In this document: one piece after another, positions 24,083-31,811 of the stretch
Layout: the number at the start of each line of letters is the position of its first letter
Numbering within the stretch: position 1 is the first letter of the stretch
Made by a program: the position numbers and the translations under genes
The notes under the pieces: model-generated
What the model saw: the letters and a program-made list of their open reading frames with translations, nothing else
What the model was told of the DNA's origin: nothing
The model's database searches: none
Assembly: GCA_031407985.1 (NCBI GenBank)
Contig: JANOJB010000035.1
Coordinates: forward strand, 1 to 64,000
DNA length: 64,000 bases
Direction: 5' to 3'
Origin: FEN-1088 sp031407985
GTDB lineage: Bacteria; Myxococcota_A; Polyangia; Fen-1088

Positions 24083-24547
24083 TCAGTTGCGTTCGCCTGT
24101 GATGGCTCCGACCTTGGCGACGACCTTTTTCCAGCCGTCGCCCATCGTCTTGTATGCAGAATCGTTCCTCGGTGTGACGAAGCCGGCGTGGACAAGGCGA
24201 AGGCGTGTGCCCTTGTCGACCTTGGTGAGACTCCAGGTGACCACGGTGTCCAGCGGCGCGCCGTAGCCAGCATTGTCGTGGTGTCCGCCCTTCCACGCGT
24301 ACACGAGTCGTTCGTTGGGGATCACCTCCAACACCTGGCAGTGAATGACTCCGTCCCACGCGCCGCCCGGGGTGGTCTGAAATGTGAAATGCGCGCCCTT
24401 CACCGTTGAAAATCCGGTGGGAACCATCAGCCAGCGACTCATCAGATCGCCGTTCGTCAGTGTCTTCCAGAGGGTCTCTCGCGTATGTGGAAAGATTTCG
24501 TCCACGACGATCTCTTGGGTGTCGGACTCAAACGCAGCGTTGCTCAT
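24083..24547 (-). CDS. AHSA1/SRPBCC domain protein
   Basis: 154 aa with the Aha1/START-like pattern: IVVDEIFPHTRETLWKTLTNGDLMSRWLM at the start, then FTFQTTPGGAWDGVIHCQVLEVIPNERLVYAW and VVTWSLTKVDKGTRLRLVHAGF. These proteins bind small hydrophobic ligands, and many are coded next to ArsR regulators, as here. The ATG at 24547 shares ATGA with the arsR stop, so it is coupled to that gene. Ligand unknown. Confidence 0.85.
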   Translation of the reverse strand: MSNAAFESDTQEIVVDEIFPHTRETLWKTLTNGDLMSRWLMVPTGFSTVKGAHFTFQTTPGGAWDGVIHCQVLEVIPNERLVYAWKGGHHDNAGYGAPLDTVVTWSLTKVDKGTRLRLVHAGFVTPRNDSAYKTMGDGWKKVVAKVGAITGERN

Positions 24548-24873
24548 GGGTCGATTTCCTTCAGCAAGGTTCGGAGTTTGACGAAGCGGTCGCGCCAGAA
24601 GACGCCGTAGTGGCCCATCCAAGCCACCAGCGGAGCAAGCCCCTTGGGCTCGACGCGATAGAAGACGTTGCGCCCCTGGGCTCGATCCGCGATGAGGCCC
24701 GCTTGTTTCAAGGAACGCAGATGCTGAGAGACGGCCCCCTGCGTGACGCCGCTGCCTAGCGTCAGGTCTCCCACACTGATCTCGTCGGACTTTACGATCC
24801 GCTCGAAGACAGCGCGCCTGGTCGGGTCGGCCAGCGTACGCATGACGGAGTCGAGGGCAGCAGCGCGGCTCAC
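24544..24873 (-). CDS. ArsR-family transcriptional repressor
   Basis: 109 aa if started at GTG 24873. The winged helix is clear: VMRTLADPTRRAVFERIVKSDEISVGDL, then VTQGAVSQHLRSLKQAGLIADRAQGRNVFYRV. Metal-binding Cys residues of classical ArsR/SmtB are absent, and the protein belongs to the subgroup paired with AHSA1 proteins. The frame extends further upstream, but the promoter lies at 24881-24909, so the start must be at or below about 24873. It probably represses its own operon through the ATTAG/CTAAT palindrome. Confidence 0.88.
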   Translation of the reverse strand: MSRAAALDSVMRTLADPTRRAVFERIVKSDEISVGDLTLGSGVTQGAVSQHLRSLKQAGLIADRAQGRNVFYRVEPKGLAPLVAWMGHYGVFWRDRFVKLRTLLKEIDP

Positions 24874-24880
24874 GGACAAC

Positions 24881-24909
24881 ACATTAGGATATGCTAATTG
24901 ATGAGTCAA
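24881..24909 (-). promoter_or_regulatory. arsR promoter with overlapping palindromic operator
   Basis: Read leftward, TTGACT (24904-24909) and TAATGT (24881-24886) are separated by 17 bases. The inverted repeat ATTAG-N6-CTAAT (24883-24898) overlaps the -10 box, a normal place for an ArsR operator. The predicted RNA start lies very close to the GTG start, so the message may have a very short leader. Confidence 0.65.
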
Positions 24910-25102
24910 CGCTGATGTGTTGAGTCTCTTTTCCCAGCTCATGTTCCCGTCGGAACCCGAAGGCATTCTTCGTCAGTCGATCAGGAATTACCGCACACGG
25001 GCGCGGTACCACATTGTCGACGGCGAGGTCGACTGCATCATCCCGTTCGCGGAACCACGTTGACACGGGACAGGCGAACGTCGATCGTTACAGAGCCTTG
25101 CG

Positions 25103-25999
25103 ATGATTCCACCCTCGGACGACGAACACCATCAGACCAAGCTGGTCGAAGAGACCGCCCAACGGACGGCCGAGGCCGCGCGGCGAAGTGCCGAGCGGGA
25201 CAGCGGTATTCGCGGCCTGCTGTGGTCGCTGCCGGTGCTGGCGGCGCTGGCGATTGGCGGCTGTTGGTATGTGCTGTCGTCGTTTTCGTGGACCAAGGGG
25301 CGGCCCCTCCGGGGTCGGGGCCGTCGTCGGCCGCCGAAACAGGCAGCCCGCGGGGCGTGCAGCACGCCGGCGCAAACCGCCGCCGTCCACTGGCGCGACA
25401 TGGCGGGCGAGGAGTACGAGTCCATCGCTGCATTTTCAGAACTGGCGCTCGATCTGCTGGCGGCCGGCGCGCCCCTGGATCTGGTGGCGCGCTGTCACGG
25501 CGCCGCCCTCGATGAGGCGCGCCACGCGGAGGCCTGTGTGAACGTGGCCCGTTCGCTGGACGGCCAGGACACACTCCTGGGCATAGCCGGCTTGGGGGCA
25601 ACGCGCCGGCGCCCCCGCTGGCGCGGCGCGCTCTTGGTCCGTCTGGCCGTCGAAAGTTACGTCGACGGGTGGGTCGGCGAGGCCTCGTCGGCCCGCGTGT
25701 TGGGGCAGGTCGCGCGCGAAACCCGGGACACGGGCGTCGTCGAAGTGCTGCGTGTGCTTGCCGCCGAGGAAATGGGACACGCCCGTCTGGGCGAGGACGT
25801 CGTCCGCTGGTGTCGCTCGATCGGTGGTCCGTTGGTCGAACGGGCTCTGGTACTCGCCCGCGCCAGTGTTATGCCGATGCCTTCCGCGGGGGACGAAGAC
25901 CGGCAGCCCAACCTGCGCCCTTACGGCGTGCCGGATGCGGCCCTGCGTGGCGCCGCCCTCGAGGCCGCCTTGGCGTCGGCGCAAACGGCCCCCGCCTGA
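25103..25999 (+). CDS. Membrane-anchored ferritin-like diiron protein
   Basis: 298 aa. A charged N-terminal helix precedes one membrane helix (LLWSLPVLAALAIGGCWYVL, about residues 39-58). After it comes a four-helix ferritin-like domain with E-x-x-H motifs: EEYESIAAF (about 102), DEARHAEA (about 136), VESYVDGW (about 180) and EEMGHARLGEDVV (about 215). This set of Glu and His residues forms a diiron centre. Such proteins are frequent in Myxococcota; the substrate is unknown. The domain probably faces the periplasm. The gene is monocistronic and convergent with clpS. Confidence 0.7.
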   Translation: MIPPSDDEHHQTKLVEETAQRTAEAARRSAERDSGIRGLLWSLPVLAALAIGGCWYVLSSFSWTKGRPLRGRGRRRPPKQAARGACSTPAQTAAVHWRDMAGEEYESIAAFSELALDLLAAGAPLDLVARCHGAALDEARHAEACVNVARSLDGQDTLLGIAGLGATRRRPRWRGALLVRLAVESYVDGWVGEASSARVLGQVARETRDTGVVEVLRVLAAEEMGHARLGEDVVRWCRSIGGPLVERALVLARASVMPMPSAGDEDRQPNLRPYGVPDAALRGAALEAALASAQTAPA

Positions 26000-26071
26000 T
26001 CGGGCCAAATGAATATGGCCGGCGCGCTCCGTTCAAGTCCGAACGCTGAGGTACTTGCCTGGTCGATCCAT

Positions 26072-26398
26072 CTAGGACTGCTTCCGCAGCGAACACCGCA
26101 GCGGCATTTCGTGCTCGCGCGCGAACTCGGTCACCAGGTGAACCTTGGTCTCGGCCAGATCCCGCGGAAACACCCCCGCCACGCCGATGCCCTTGGTGTG
26201 AACGTGCAGCATGATCTGTCGCGCGGTTTCGGTGTCGTGATGAAAGAAACGCTCCAGGATGTAGACCACGAATTCCTGGGTGGTGTAGTCGTCGTTGTGC
26301 AGCAACACCTCATACAACGGCGGGCGTTCGACCTTCGGTCTTTCCAGCGTCTCAAGTTCGCCCCGACGCTCGGGCTCCGCAGTTGGTTTCTTGGCCAC
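26072..26398 (-). CDS. clpS: ATP-dependent Clp protease adaptor ClpS
   Basis: 108 aa with the ClpS core: PPLYEVLLHNDDYTTQEFVVYILERFF, then the N-end-rule substrate pocket and VHTKGIGVAGVFPRDLAETKV. ClpS delivers N-degron proteins to ClpAP. The N-terminal 25 residues are a charged, disordered tail, as usual. No clpA lies next to it in this window; the adjacent genes are queG upstream on the same strand and a convergent ferritin-like gene. Confidence 0.95.
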   Translation of the reverse strand: MAKKPTAEPERRGELETLERPKVERPPLYEVLLHNDDYTTQEFVVYILERFFHHDTETARQIMLHVHTKGIGVAGVFPRDLAETKVHLVTEFAREHEMPLRCSLRKQS

Positions 26399-26449
26399 GT
26401 TCTTGGGTCCCGCTCCGTTCGGTCGGCCATCGTACCGTAAACCAGGGCC

Positions 26450-27502
26450 TCAGGGAGACGAGGGATTGTCGGGACGAACCCGGCTGTCGATTTGTTGCAA
26501 TGCCCAGGTGGCGGCCTCGCTGACGATCGCACTGGCATCCGATCGCAGTTTTTCGACAATCGACCGCGCCGAACGGTCGCGTGCGGCCCCCAACGCCAAC
26601 AAGGCATTGCGGCGAAACCCATCGTACTGGGCCCGCACGACCGCCATGCCGGCGGCCAGAGCGTCGAATTCATCGCTGGTCAGCGCCGCCATTTCACCCG
26701 GCGACAGCGACGCCAGCGCGCGCGGTTCGAACCGCCGATCGCCGACGGGAATGTCCACCCGATTGAAGGGGCAGACGTCCTGGCAAACGTCGCATCCAAA
26801 TACGCGCCCCGCGAATCCCCGGCGCAGCGGCACGGGCACGAATCCGCGATTTTCAATCGACTGATAGGCGATACAGCGACGGGAATCGACAACGCCGGGG
26901 CTGGGAAATGCGCCCGTCGGGCAGGCCGACAGACAGCGCGTGCAGTCGCCACACAGGTTGACCTGCGGTGCGTCGTATCGATCGACGGCGCGATCCAGGA
27001 ACATCACGGACAACGTCACCCACGATCCGAAGCGCGGGCTGATTAGCAGGCCATTCTTGCCGATGAAACCCAGACCCGCCCGTTCCGCCCAGACCTTTTC
27101 CATCGCGACGCCGGTGTCGACGCATGCGTAGGTTTCCAAGGTTGGATCCAACTCCAGCAGACGCTTGCGCAGCTGCCGCATCCGATCGCGGTGGGCGTAG
27201 TGGTAGTCCCGCCCGCGCGCGTAACTGGCAACCCGCGATCGCTCGGTCGCGGGCCGGTGGTAGGGAATCCCCAGCGCGATCACGGTCAACGCGCCGGGCA
27301 GGACCAGGCCTGGATCCAGTCGCTCGTCCAGACGGCGCCGCATCCAGTCCATGTCGGCCCCATATCCTGAGTCCAGCCAGGACCGCATCGGTGCCGAATC
27401 CAGCGGCTCGGCGCGGGCAAGACCCACCAGCACGAAACGCGTGGCGGCGGCAGCCGCCCGAACCGATTCAGCGGACAGGACGATCATGTCGATTTTGGCC
27501 AC
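26450..27502 (-). CDS. queG: Epoxyqueuosine reductase QueG
   Basis: 350 aa. It carries the two 4Fe-4S motifs CGDCTRCLSACP (about residue 184) and CDVCQDVCP (about 238), the cobalamin-dependent reductase N-terminal part with the Asp in CVDTGVAMEKVWAERAGLGFIGKN, and a HEAT-like C-terminal part. It reduces epoxyqueuosine to queuosine in tRNA. The GTG at 27502 and an ATG at 27487 are both possible starts. It follows the large kinase gene by 29 bases on the same strand. Confidence 0.93.
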   Translation of the reverse strand: MAKIDMIVLSAESVRAAAAATRFVLVGLARAEPLDSAPMRSWLDSGYGADMDWMRRRLDERLDPGLVLPGALTVIALGIPYHRPATERSRVASYARGRDYHYAHRDRMRQLRKRLLELDPTLETYACVDTGVAMEKVWAERAGLGFIGKNGLLISPRFGSWVTLSVMFLDRAVDRYDAPQVNLCGDCTRCLSACPTGAFPSPGVVDSRRCIAYQSIENRGFVPVPLRRGFAGRVFGCDVCQDVCPFNRVDIPVGDRRFEPRALASLSPGEMAALTSDEFDALAAGMAVVRAQYDGFRRNALLALGAARDRSARSIVEKLRSDASAIVSEAATWALQQIDSRVRPDNPSSP

Positions 27503-27531
27503 GGTGGCGGGGACACCCGCCCAGTGCCCGA

Positions 27532-30500
27532 TCAGCCAGTCGCCTGACTGCCGGCGTCAGTGGTCGATGACGACCCCCGCGCGCCGTCACGAAGCAGATG
27601 CAATCTGGGGAGCATGATCTGGGCACTGCGGCCGGCTTCGTCGATCGCGCCGTCGATCAAGTGTTGCGCTTCATCGATCCGCGAGGCACGAAGCGCCGCC
27701 ACCGCCCGCAGTTCCATGATCTCGATCAGGTCCTGGGGCTGCAACATGATCTGCCGCGCCCGCGCCAACAGATCGTCCCAACGGGATCCGCACACACCGT
27801 CCACGGTCAAATCCACGGCGTCCGCCAGAACCTGGTCACCGGGGCTGAACTCCGCGTCGGATTGTCCCGCCGCCCGGGCCGCGTCCTGATTCCGCCGAAT
27901 GGCAGCCATCGTGTCGCGGGCCGCGCCAGTGTCGCCGCGGTAGACCAAAACGCGTCCCAGCAACAACTCGGCGATGATCGTACCGCGGGCCAATACACCA
28001 AAAACCTGGCGATTCACTCCGATGGCTCGGCGGACCTGAGCCTCGGCCTCTTCCAGTTGTCCCAGTAGGTATTGGACCTCGCCGAGATCTTTCTGCGCCA
28101 TGCACTCAACGATCGGAAAACCGACTTCGCGCGCGACCACGATCAAGCGCCGAAAATCCTGAATCAATCGCTCGGTCTTATGGGACAGCAACGACAGGAT
28201 CGACCGATTGGTCAGCCCCATCGTCAAATTCAGCACGTCGCCCCGCTCTTCGGTCAGGGCGATCAACCGGGAGAAAGCCGCCTCAGCGTCGTCGAACCGT
28301 CGCAACATCGAGTATTCCCAGCCAGCCAGCCCCAGACACAGAATATAGGTTTCGTAGCCTTCCGCCCCCAATGACTCCGCCATCGCGGCGCCCTTCTCGA
28401 AGAAGACACAAGCTTGATCGGCCTTGTCGGCCCGATGCAGGGTCCGGCCATGACCGTAGAGCAACCGCGCCTCGATCAGCGGCGTGCTGGTTTCACGCGC
28501 CAAGACCTGTGCCTCGTCGACCAGACGGGCGGCGCGGGGCCAGTCGTTCAGCCAATCGAGGACCAATGATTCGTCGAGCAAGATCGCGATTTCGCGTTCG
28601 AGGACCGCGGCATCATGGGCCGCCTGACGCGCGGCGGACAAATCCTTCAGCGAGTCCTCGTAGCGCCCAAGCCGGAAGCGCATGATTCCCAGCCCCTGAC
28701 GCGCCTCCACCCGCCGCAAATCCACGACGGCCGGCACCACGGCAGACGTCGCACCCGACATGTTCGCGGCGTCCGCGACGCCCGCGACGCCCCTCGTAGG
28801 CGAGGCAGCCTCACCCAGGTTGTCGATGGCATTGCGATAGAGCGATTCGGCATCCAGATAGGCGTGCCGTTTTTCCGCCCGGTGCGCGAGACCCAGGTAC
28901 AGGTCCACAGCCTCGTTCGCAAGTCCGCTGCGGGCGGCGTGCAGCGCCATCCGCGGAAGCCGCTCTTCCTCGGCCAGGGCGATGCTGGCCGCAAAATACT
29001 GGTACGCCGCCCGATGCACGGCCACGCGCTGCGGAAGGGGAACCGTCTGATACACGGTTTCGCGAAGCAAGGCATGACGAAAACCCAATCGCCCGCGGCG
29101 ATGTTCGACCAGCAATCCAGATTCCGTCAGGCGGGCAAGACCCACGCTGGCGTCCAGTTCGGTTTCGGGCGCGACCCCGTCCCTTTCCAGAACCTGCATC
29201 ACGCCTTCCAGTTCGGCGGCGTCGAACTCGGCTCCCAATATCGAAGCCATGCGCGCGTGCGCCGCCAGTTCTTGAGGCAGCGACTCGATTTCGCGACCGG
29301 CCAGCCATTGCACAAGCGGCAAGTCGGGCAACCGATCCAGCTCGTCGGTGGCAAGAAACCAGACCCCGGTCTTCTCCGCGCGACGGACCAGCCCATCCCG
29401 CTTCAGACCACGCACAAGTTCGACCAGCAGCAACGGATTGCCCTGAGTTCGTTCAACCAGTCGCGCCACCGCTGATCCCGGAACGTTCTCCGCCGGCGCC
29501 AACAGGCGACGCGCCAACTCGGCGGCCGCCGCGGAACCGAGTGGGGGCAAGTCCATCCGCATCTGGTGCGCCGCCCTGCTGGCCCACGCGGTTCGTCCAC
29601 CGCCAAACGCCGGTCGCCCGATCACGGCAACCCAGATCGGACAGGCTGCCTCCTGCAGAGTTGCATACTCCAGAGCATCCAGGGCCGTCTCGTCGGCGAA
29701 ATGGGCATCCTCCAGGACCAATGCGACGGGTGTCTGCCGGGCCATGGCCCGCAGAGCCTCGCCGGCCGCGCGCGCCGCCGCCGATCGCAGCGCACCGGGC
29801 GCCGCGGACAACGCACGAACGTCCGGATGGTCGGGCGACAGCCACCCCATGGCGACCGCTACGCCGGCCCAGACCTCGCGGGCCAGATCCGGGCCCAGGC
29901 GTTCAGTCAAAAGCGCGCGGCCGAAATCGGGAGGGCTGACCGTCGGGACCCGCAGAACGTGGCGATACAGTTCCCGCGTCGTCTGATCCCCCGCGCCACC
30001 CAACGCTTCCTTGGCGCGAAAAGCCAGGACCTTGACGGGGGGCATGATCGTCTCCAGATGTTGCAACAACACCGACGTCAGGTGGCTCTTTCCCGTTCCG
30101 GGCTCGCCAACCAAAGTGCTGATTGTGGGAAGCGCATCGATGCCGGGGCTCACATCGGTCGCACGTCGGGCCGCATCGAGTAGAGTCCGGAGAATATCGT
30201 CGCGGCCAACCAGAACGGGTGCGCCGGCCCGCGCTGTCGTCAACTCAGGAGCATCCTCCATCTTGGCGACCACGACCACGCCGGGACGACCACCGACTGG
30301 CTGAGTCGAAATGTCAGGCAAGACGTCCGCGGCTGTCCGCGACAACAAGACCCCCAACGGATCGGCATCGGTCGGGTACTGATCCTTCTTCGCGAACAAC
30401 GGACTTTGATACCGTCGCGTTCCGTCGGGCCTGGCCTGAATCGATACCGACGCCAGGTCCACGTAGACCCGCCGGCAGAGTCCGCGATCGATGAACAACT

Positions 30501-31734
30501 GCGCCGCGCCGGCGGCGGCGCGCGTCGGGTTGTCGCCCACCTCGTGCCCAAACGCGATCACGATCTGCGTGCCGGCGGTATGGGCCAACTGTCCCCCCAC
30601 GACGGAAATTGCCTCGCGAACCGCCGCGACATTGCCGGCGTTCTCCAGAAACAACAGCGCCACCGCCCGTCGCTCGCGGGTGGGAGCGGCCGGTTTCTCT
30701 TTGCCCCTGCTGGCGGCCTCGGTCGACACGTCGGCCAACGGCGGGACGATCCGCATCGACGTCATTTCGGGGGCGCTTCCCGTCCCCGCCAGCGCGGCCC
30801 GCAACGCCTTGCCCAGAGCCCCGGCGTTCTCGAAGCGCCGTTCGGGATCCTTCGCCAAACAACGCAGGATCACCTCCTCGACGGCGGCAATCATCGGCCC
30901 GCGTCGCGACGGCAACGGAGGACGACGGCTGCGGTGATTCTGCTGGACCAGCGCCGTGTTCCCCCAGAACGGGGGAGCCCCGACAGCCATTTCATACAAC
31001 ATGACACCCAGGGCGTAGACATCCGACCGGGCGTCGACGGTGGCGTCACCCTCGCATTGCTCTGGCGACATGTACTCGGGCGTTCCCTCGGGGGCCTCTT
31101 CCCGGGTGTCGTCCGCGCGACGGGCGCCAAGGCGGCGCACCAATCCAAAGTCGAACAATTTGGCGACGAAGCCCGCGCGCGCGGGATCACTGGCGACGAA
31201 TACGTTCTCGGGCTTCAGGTCACAATGCAGGAAACCCCGGTCGTGAGCCACCGCGACCAGTTCCACCAGCGCGGGCGCCTCGCGCGCGAAAAGCGCGGGC
31301 GGCAGGGGCCCCAGCGATTCGGTCAACTGAACCGCCAGTATCGGCGCGGAGACGAATTCCATCACCATATACGCGGCCCCATCGGCCAGGCGTCCCACGT
31401 CGTACACGGCCGGAACGTACGGCGGACCGATGGCCCTCAACGCCTCGGCCTCAAGAAGAAGGCGATCGCTGGCGGAATACTGATCCGCGCGTGCGACCTT
31501 GATGGCCACCGTCACACCGTCGGCCTCGCGCTCCGCTCGGAAGGCGGCTCCAAAACCACCCAGTCCCAACAATGATCGCACTGTGTAACCGGCCAGCGCG
31601 GGCGGGGGCACCTCGAAGGGAGTCGTGGGTTCGGCCGGGACGGGCGCCGGCGGCGGCGCGCCGTGTGTGGGGCAAAGGGGTCCATCGTCCCTCAGGCGGA
31701 TCCCACAACTCGGACAACGAACCATGCGGGGCAA
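27532..31734 (-). CDS. PknK-like Ser/Thr kinase with AAA ATPase and TPR region
   Basis: 1400 aa. Residues 7-24 form a zinc-ribbon-like C-x-x-C plus C-x-x-H. The kinase domain spans 50-305: glycine loop LGLGGFGAAF (56-65), Lys79, HCD (160-162), DFG (195-197), GTPEYMSPEQ (207-216). HCD replaces the common HRD, so it is a non-RD kinase. At 345-425 lies a cyclase-like or degenerate segment (VALLFLENAGNVAAVREAI). An AAA ATPase follows with Walker A GEPGTGKS (533-540) and Walker B VALVLED, then about 600 residues of TPR-type helices. The layout is that of PknK-type signalling ATPases of Myxococcota. It is probably cytosolic, with no membrane helix. queG follows it. Confidence 0.88.
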   Translation of the reverse strand: MPRMVRCPSCGIRLRDDGPLCPTHGAPPPAPVPAEPTTPFEVPPPALAGYTVRSLLGLGGFGAAFRAEREADGVTVAIKVARADQYSASDRLLLEAEALRAIGPPYVPAVYDVGRLADGAAYMVMEFVSAPILAVQLTESLGPLPPALFAREAPALVELVAVAHDRGFLHCDLKPENVFVASDPARAGFVAKLFDFGLVRRLGARRADDTREEAPEGTPEYMSPEQCEGDATVDARSDVYALGVMLYEMAVGAPPFWGNTALVQQNHRSRRPPLPSRRGPMIAAVEEVILRCLAKDPERRFENAGALGKALRAALAGTGSAPEMTSMRIVPPLADVSTEAASRGKEKPAAPTRERRAVALLFLENAGNVAAVREAISVVGGQLAHTAGTQIVIAFGHEVGDNPTRAAAGAAQLFIDRGLCRRVYVDLASVSIQARPDGTRRYQSPLFAKKDQYPTDADPLGVLLSRTAADVLPDISTQPVGGRPGVVVVAKMEDAPELTTARAGAPVLVGRDDILRTLLDAARRATDVSPGIDALPTISTLVGEPGTGKSHLTSVLLQHLETIMPPVKVLAFRAKEALGGAGDQTTRELYRHVLRVPTVSPPDFGRALLTERLGPDLAREVWAGVAVAMGWLSPDHPDVRALSAAPGALRSAAARAAGEALRAMARQTPVALVLEDAHFADETALDALEYATLQEAACPIWVAVIGRPAFGGGRTAWASRAAHQMRMDLPPLGSAAAAELARRLLAPAENVPGSAVARLVERTQGNPLLLVELVRGLKRDGLVRRAEKTGVWFLATDELDRLPDLPLVQWLAGREIESLPQELAAHARMASILGAEFDAAELEGVMQVLERDGVAPETELDASVGLARLTESGLLVEHRRGRLGFRHALLRETVYQTVPLPQRVAVHRAAYQYFAASIALAEEERLPRMALHAARSGLANEAVDLYLGLAHRAEKRHAYLDAESLYRNAIDNLGEAASPTRGVAGVADAANMSGATSAVVPAVVDLRRVEARQGLGIMRFRLGRYEDSLKDLSAARQAAHDAAVLEREIAILLDESLVLDWLNDWPRAARLVDEAQVLARETSTPLIEARLLYGHGRTLHRADKADQACVFFEKGAAMAESLGAEGYETYILCLGLAGWEYSMLRRFDDAEAAFSRLIALTEERGDVLNLTMGLTNRSILSLLSHKTERLIQDFRRLIVVAREVGFPIVECMAQKDLGEVQYLLGQLEEAEAQVRRAIGVNRQVFGVLARGTIIAELLLGRVLVYRGDTGAARDTMAAIRRNQDAARAAGQSDAEFSPGDQVLADAVDLTVDGVCGSRWDDLLARARQIMLQPQDLIEIMELRAVAALRASRIDEAQHLIDGAIDEAGRSAQIMLPRLHLLRDGARGSSSTTDAGSQATG

Positions 31735-31811
31735 TCTTAGCCGGTTTTGACCGGTAGGGGCAAAGCCACCGAACGGGTCTGTCAGTCACGCAACGCACGT
31801 CCTGGCGCCCG

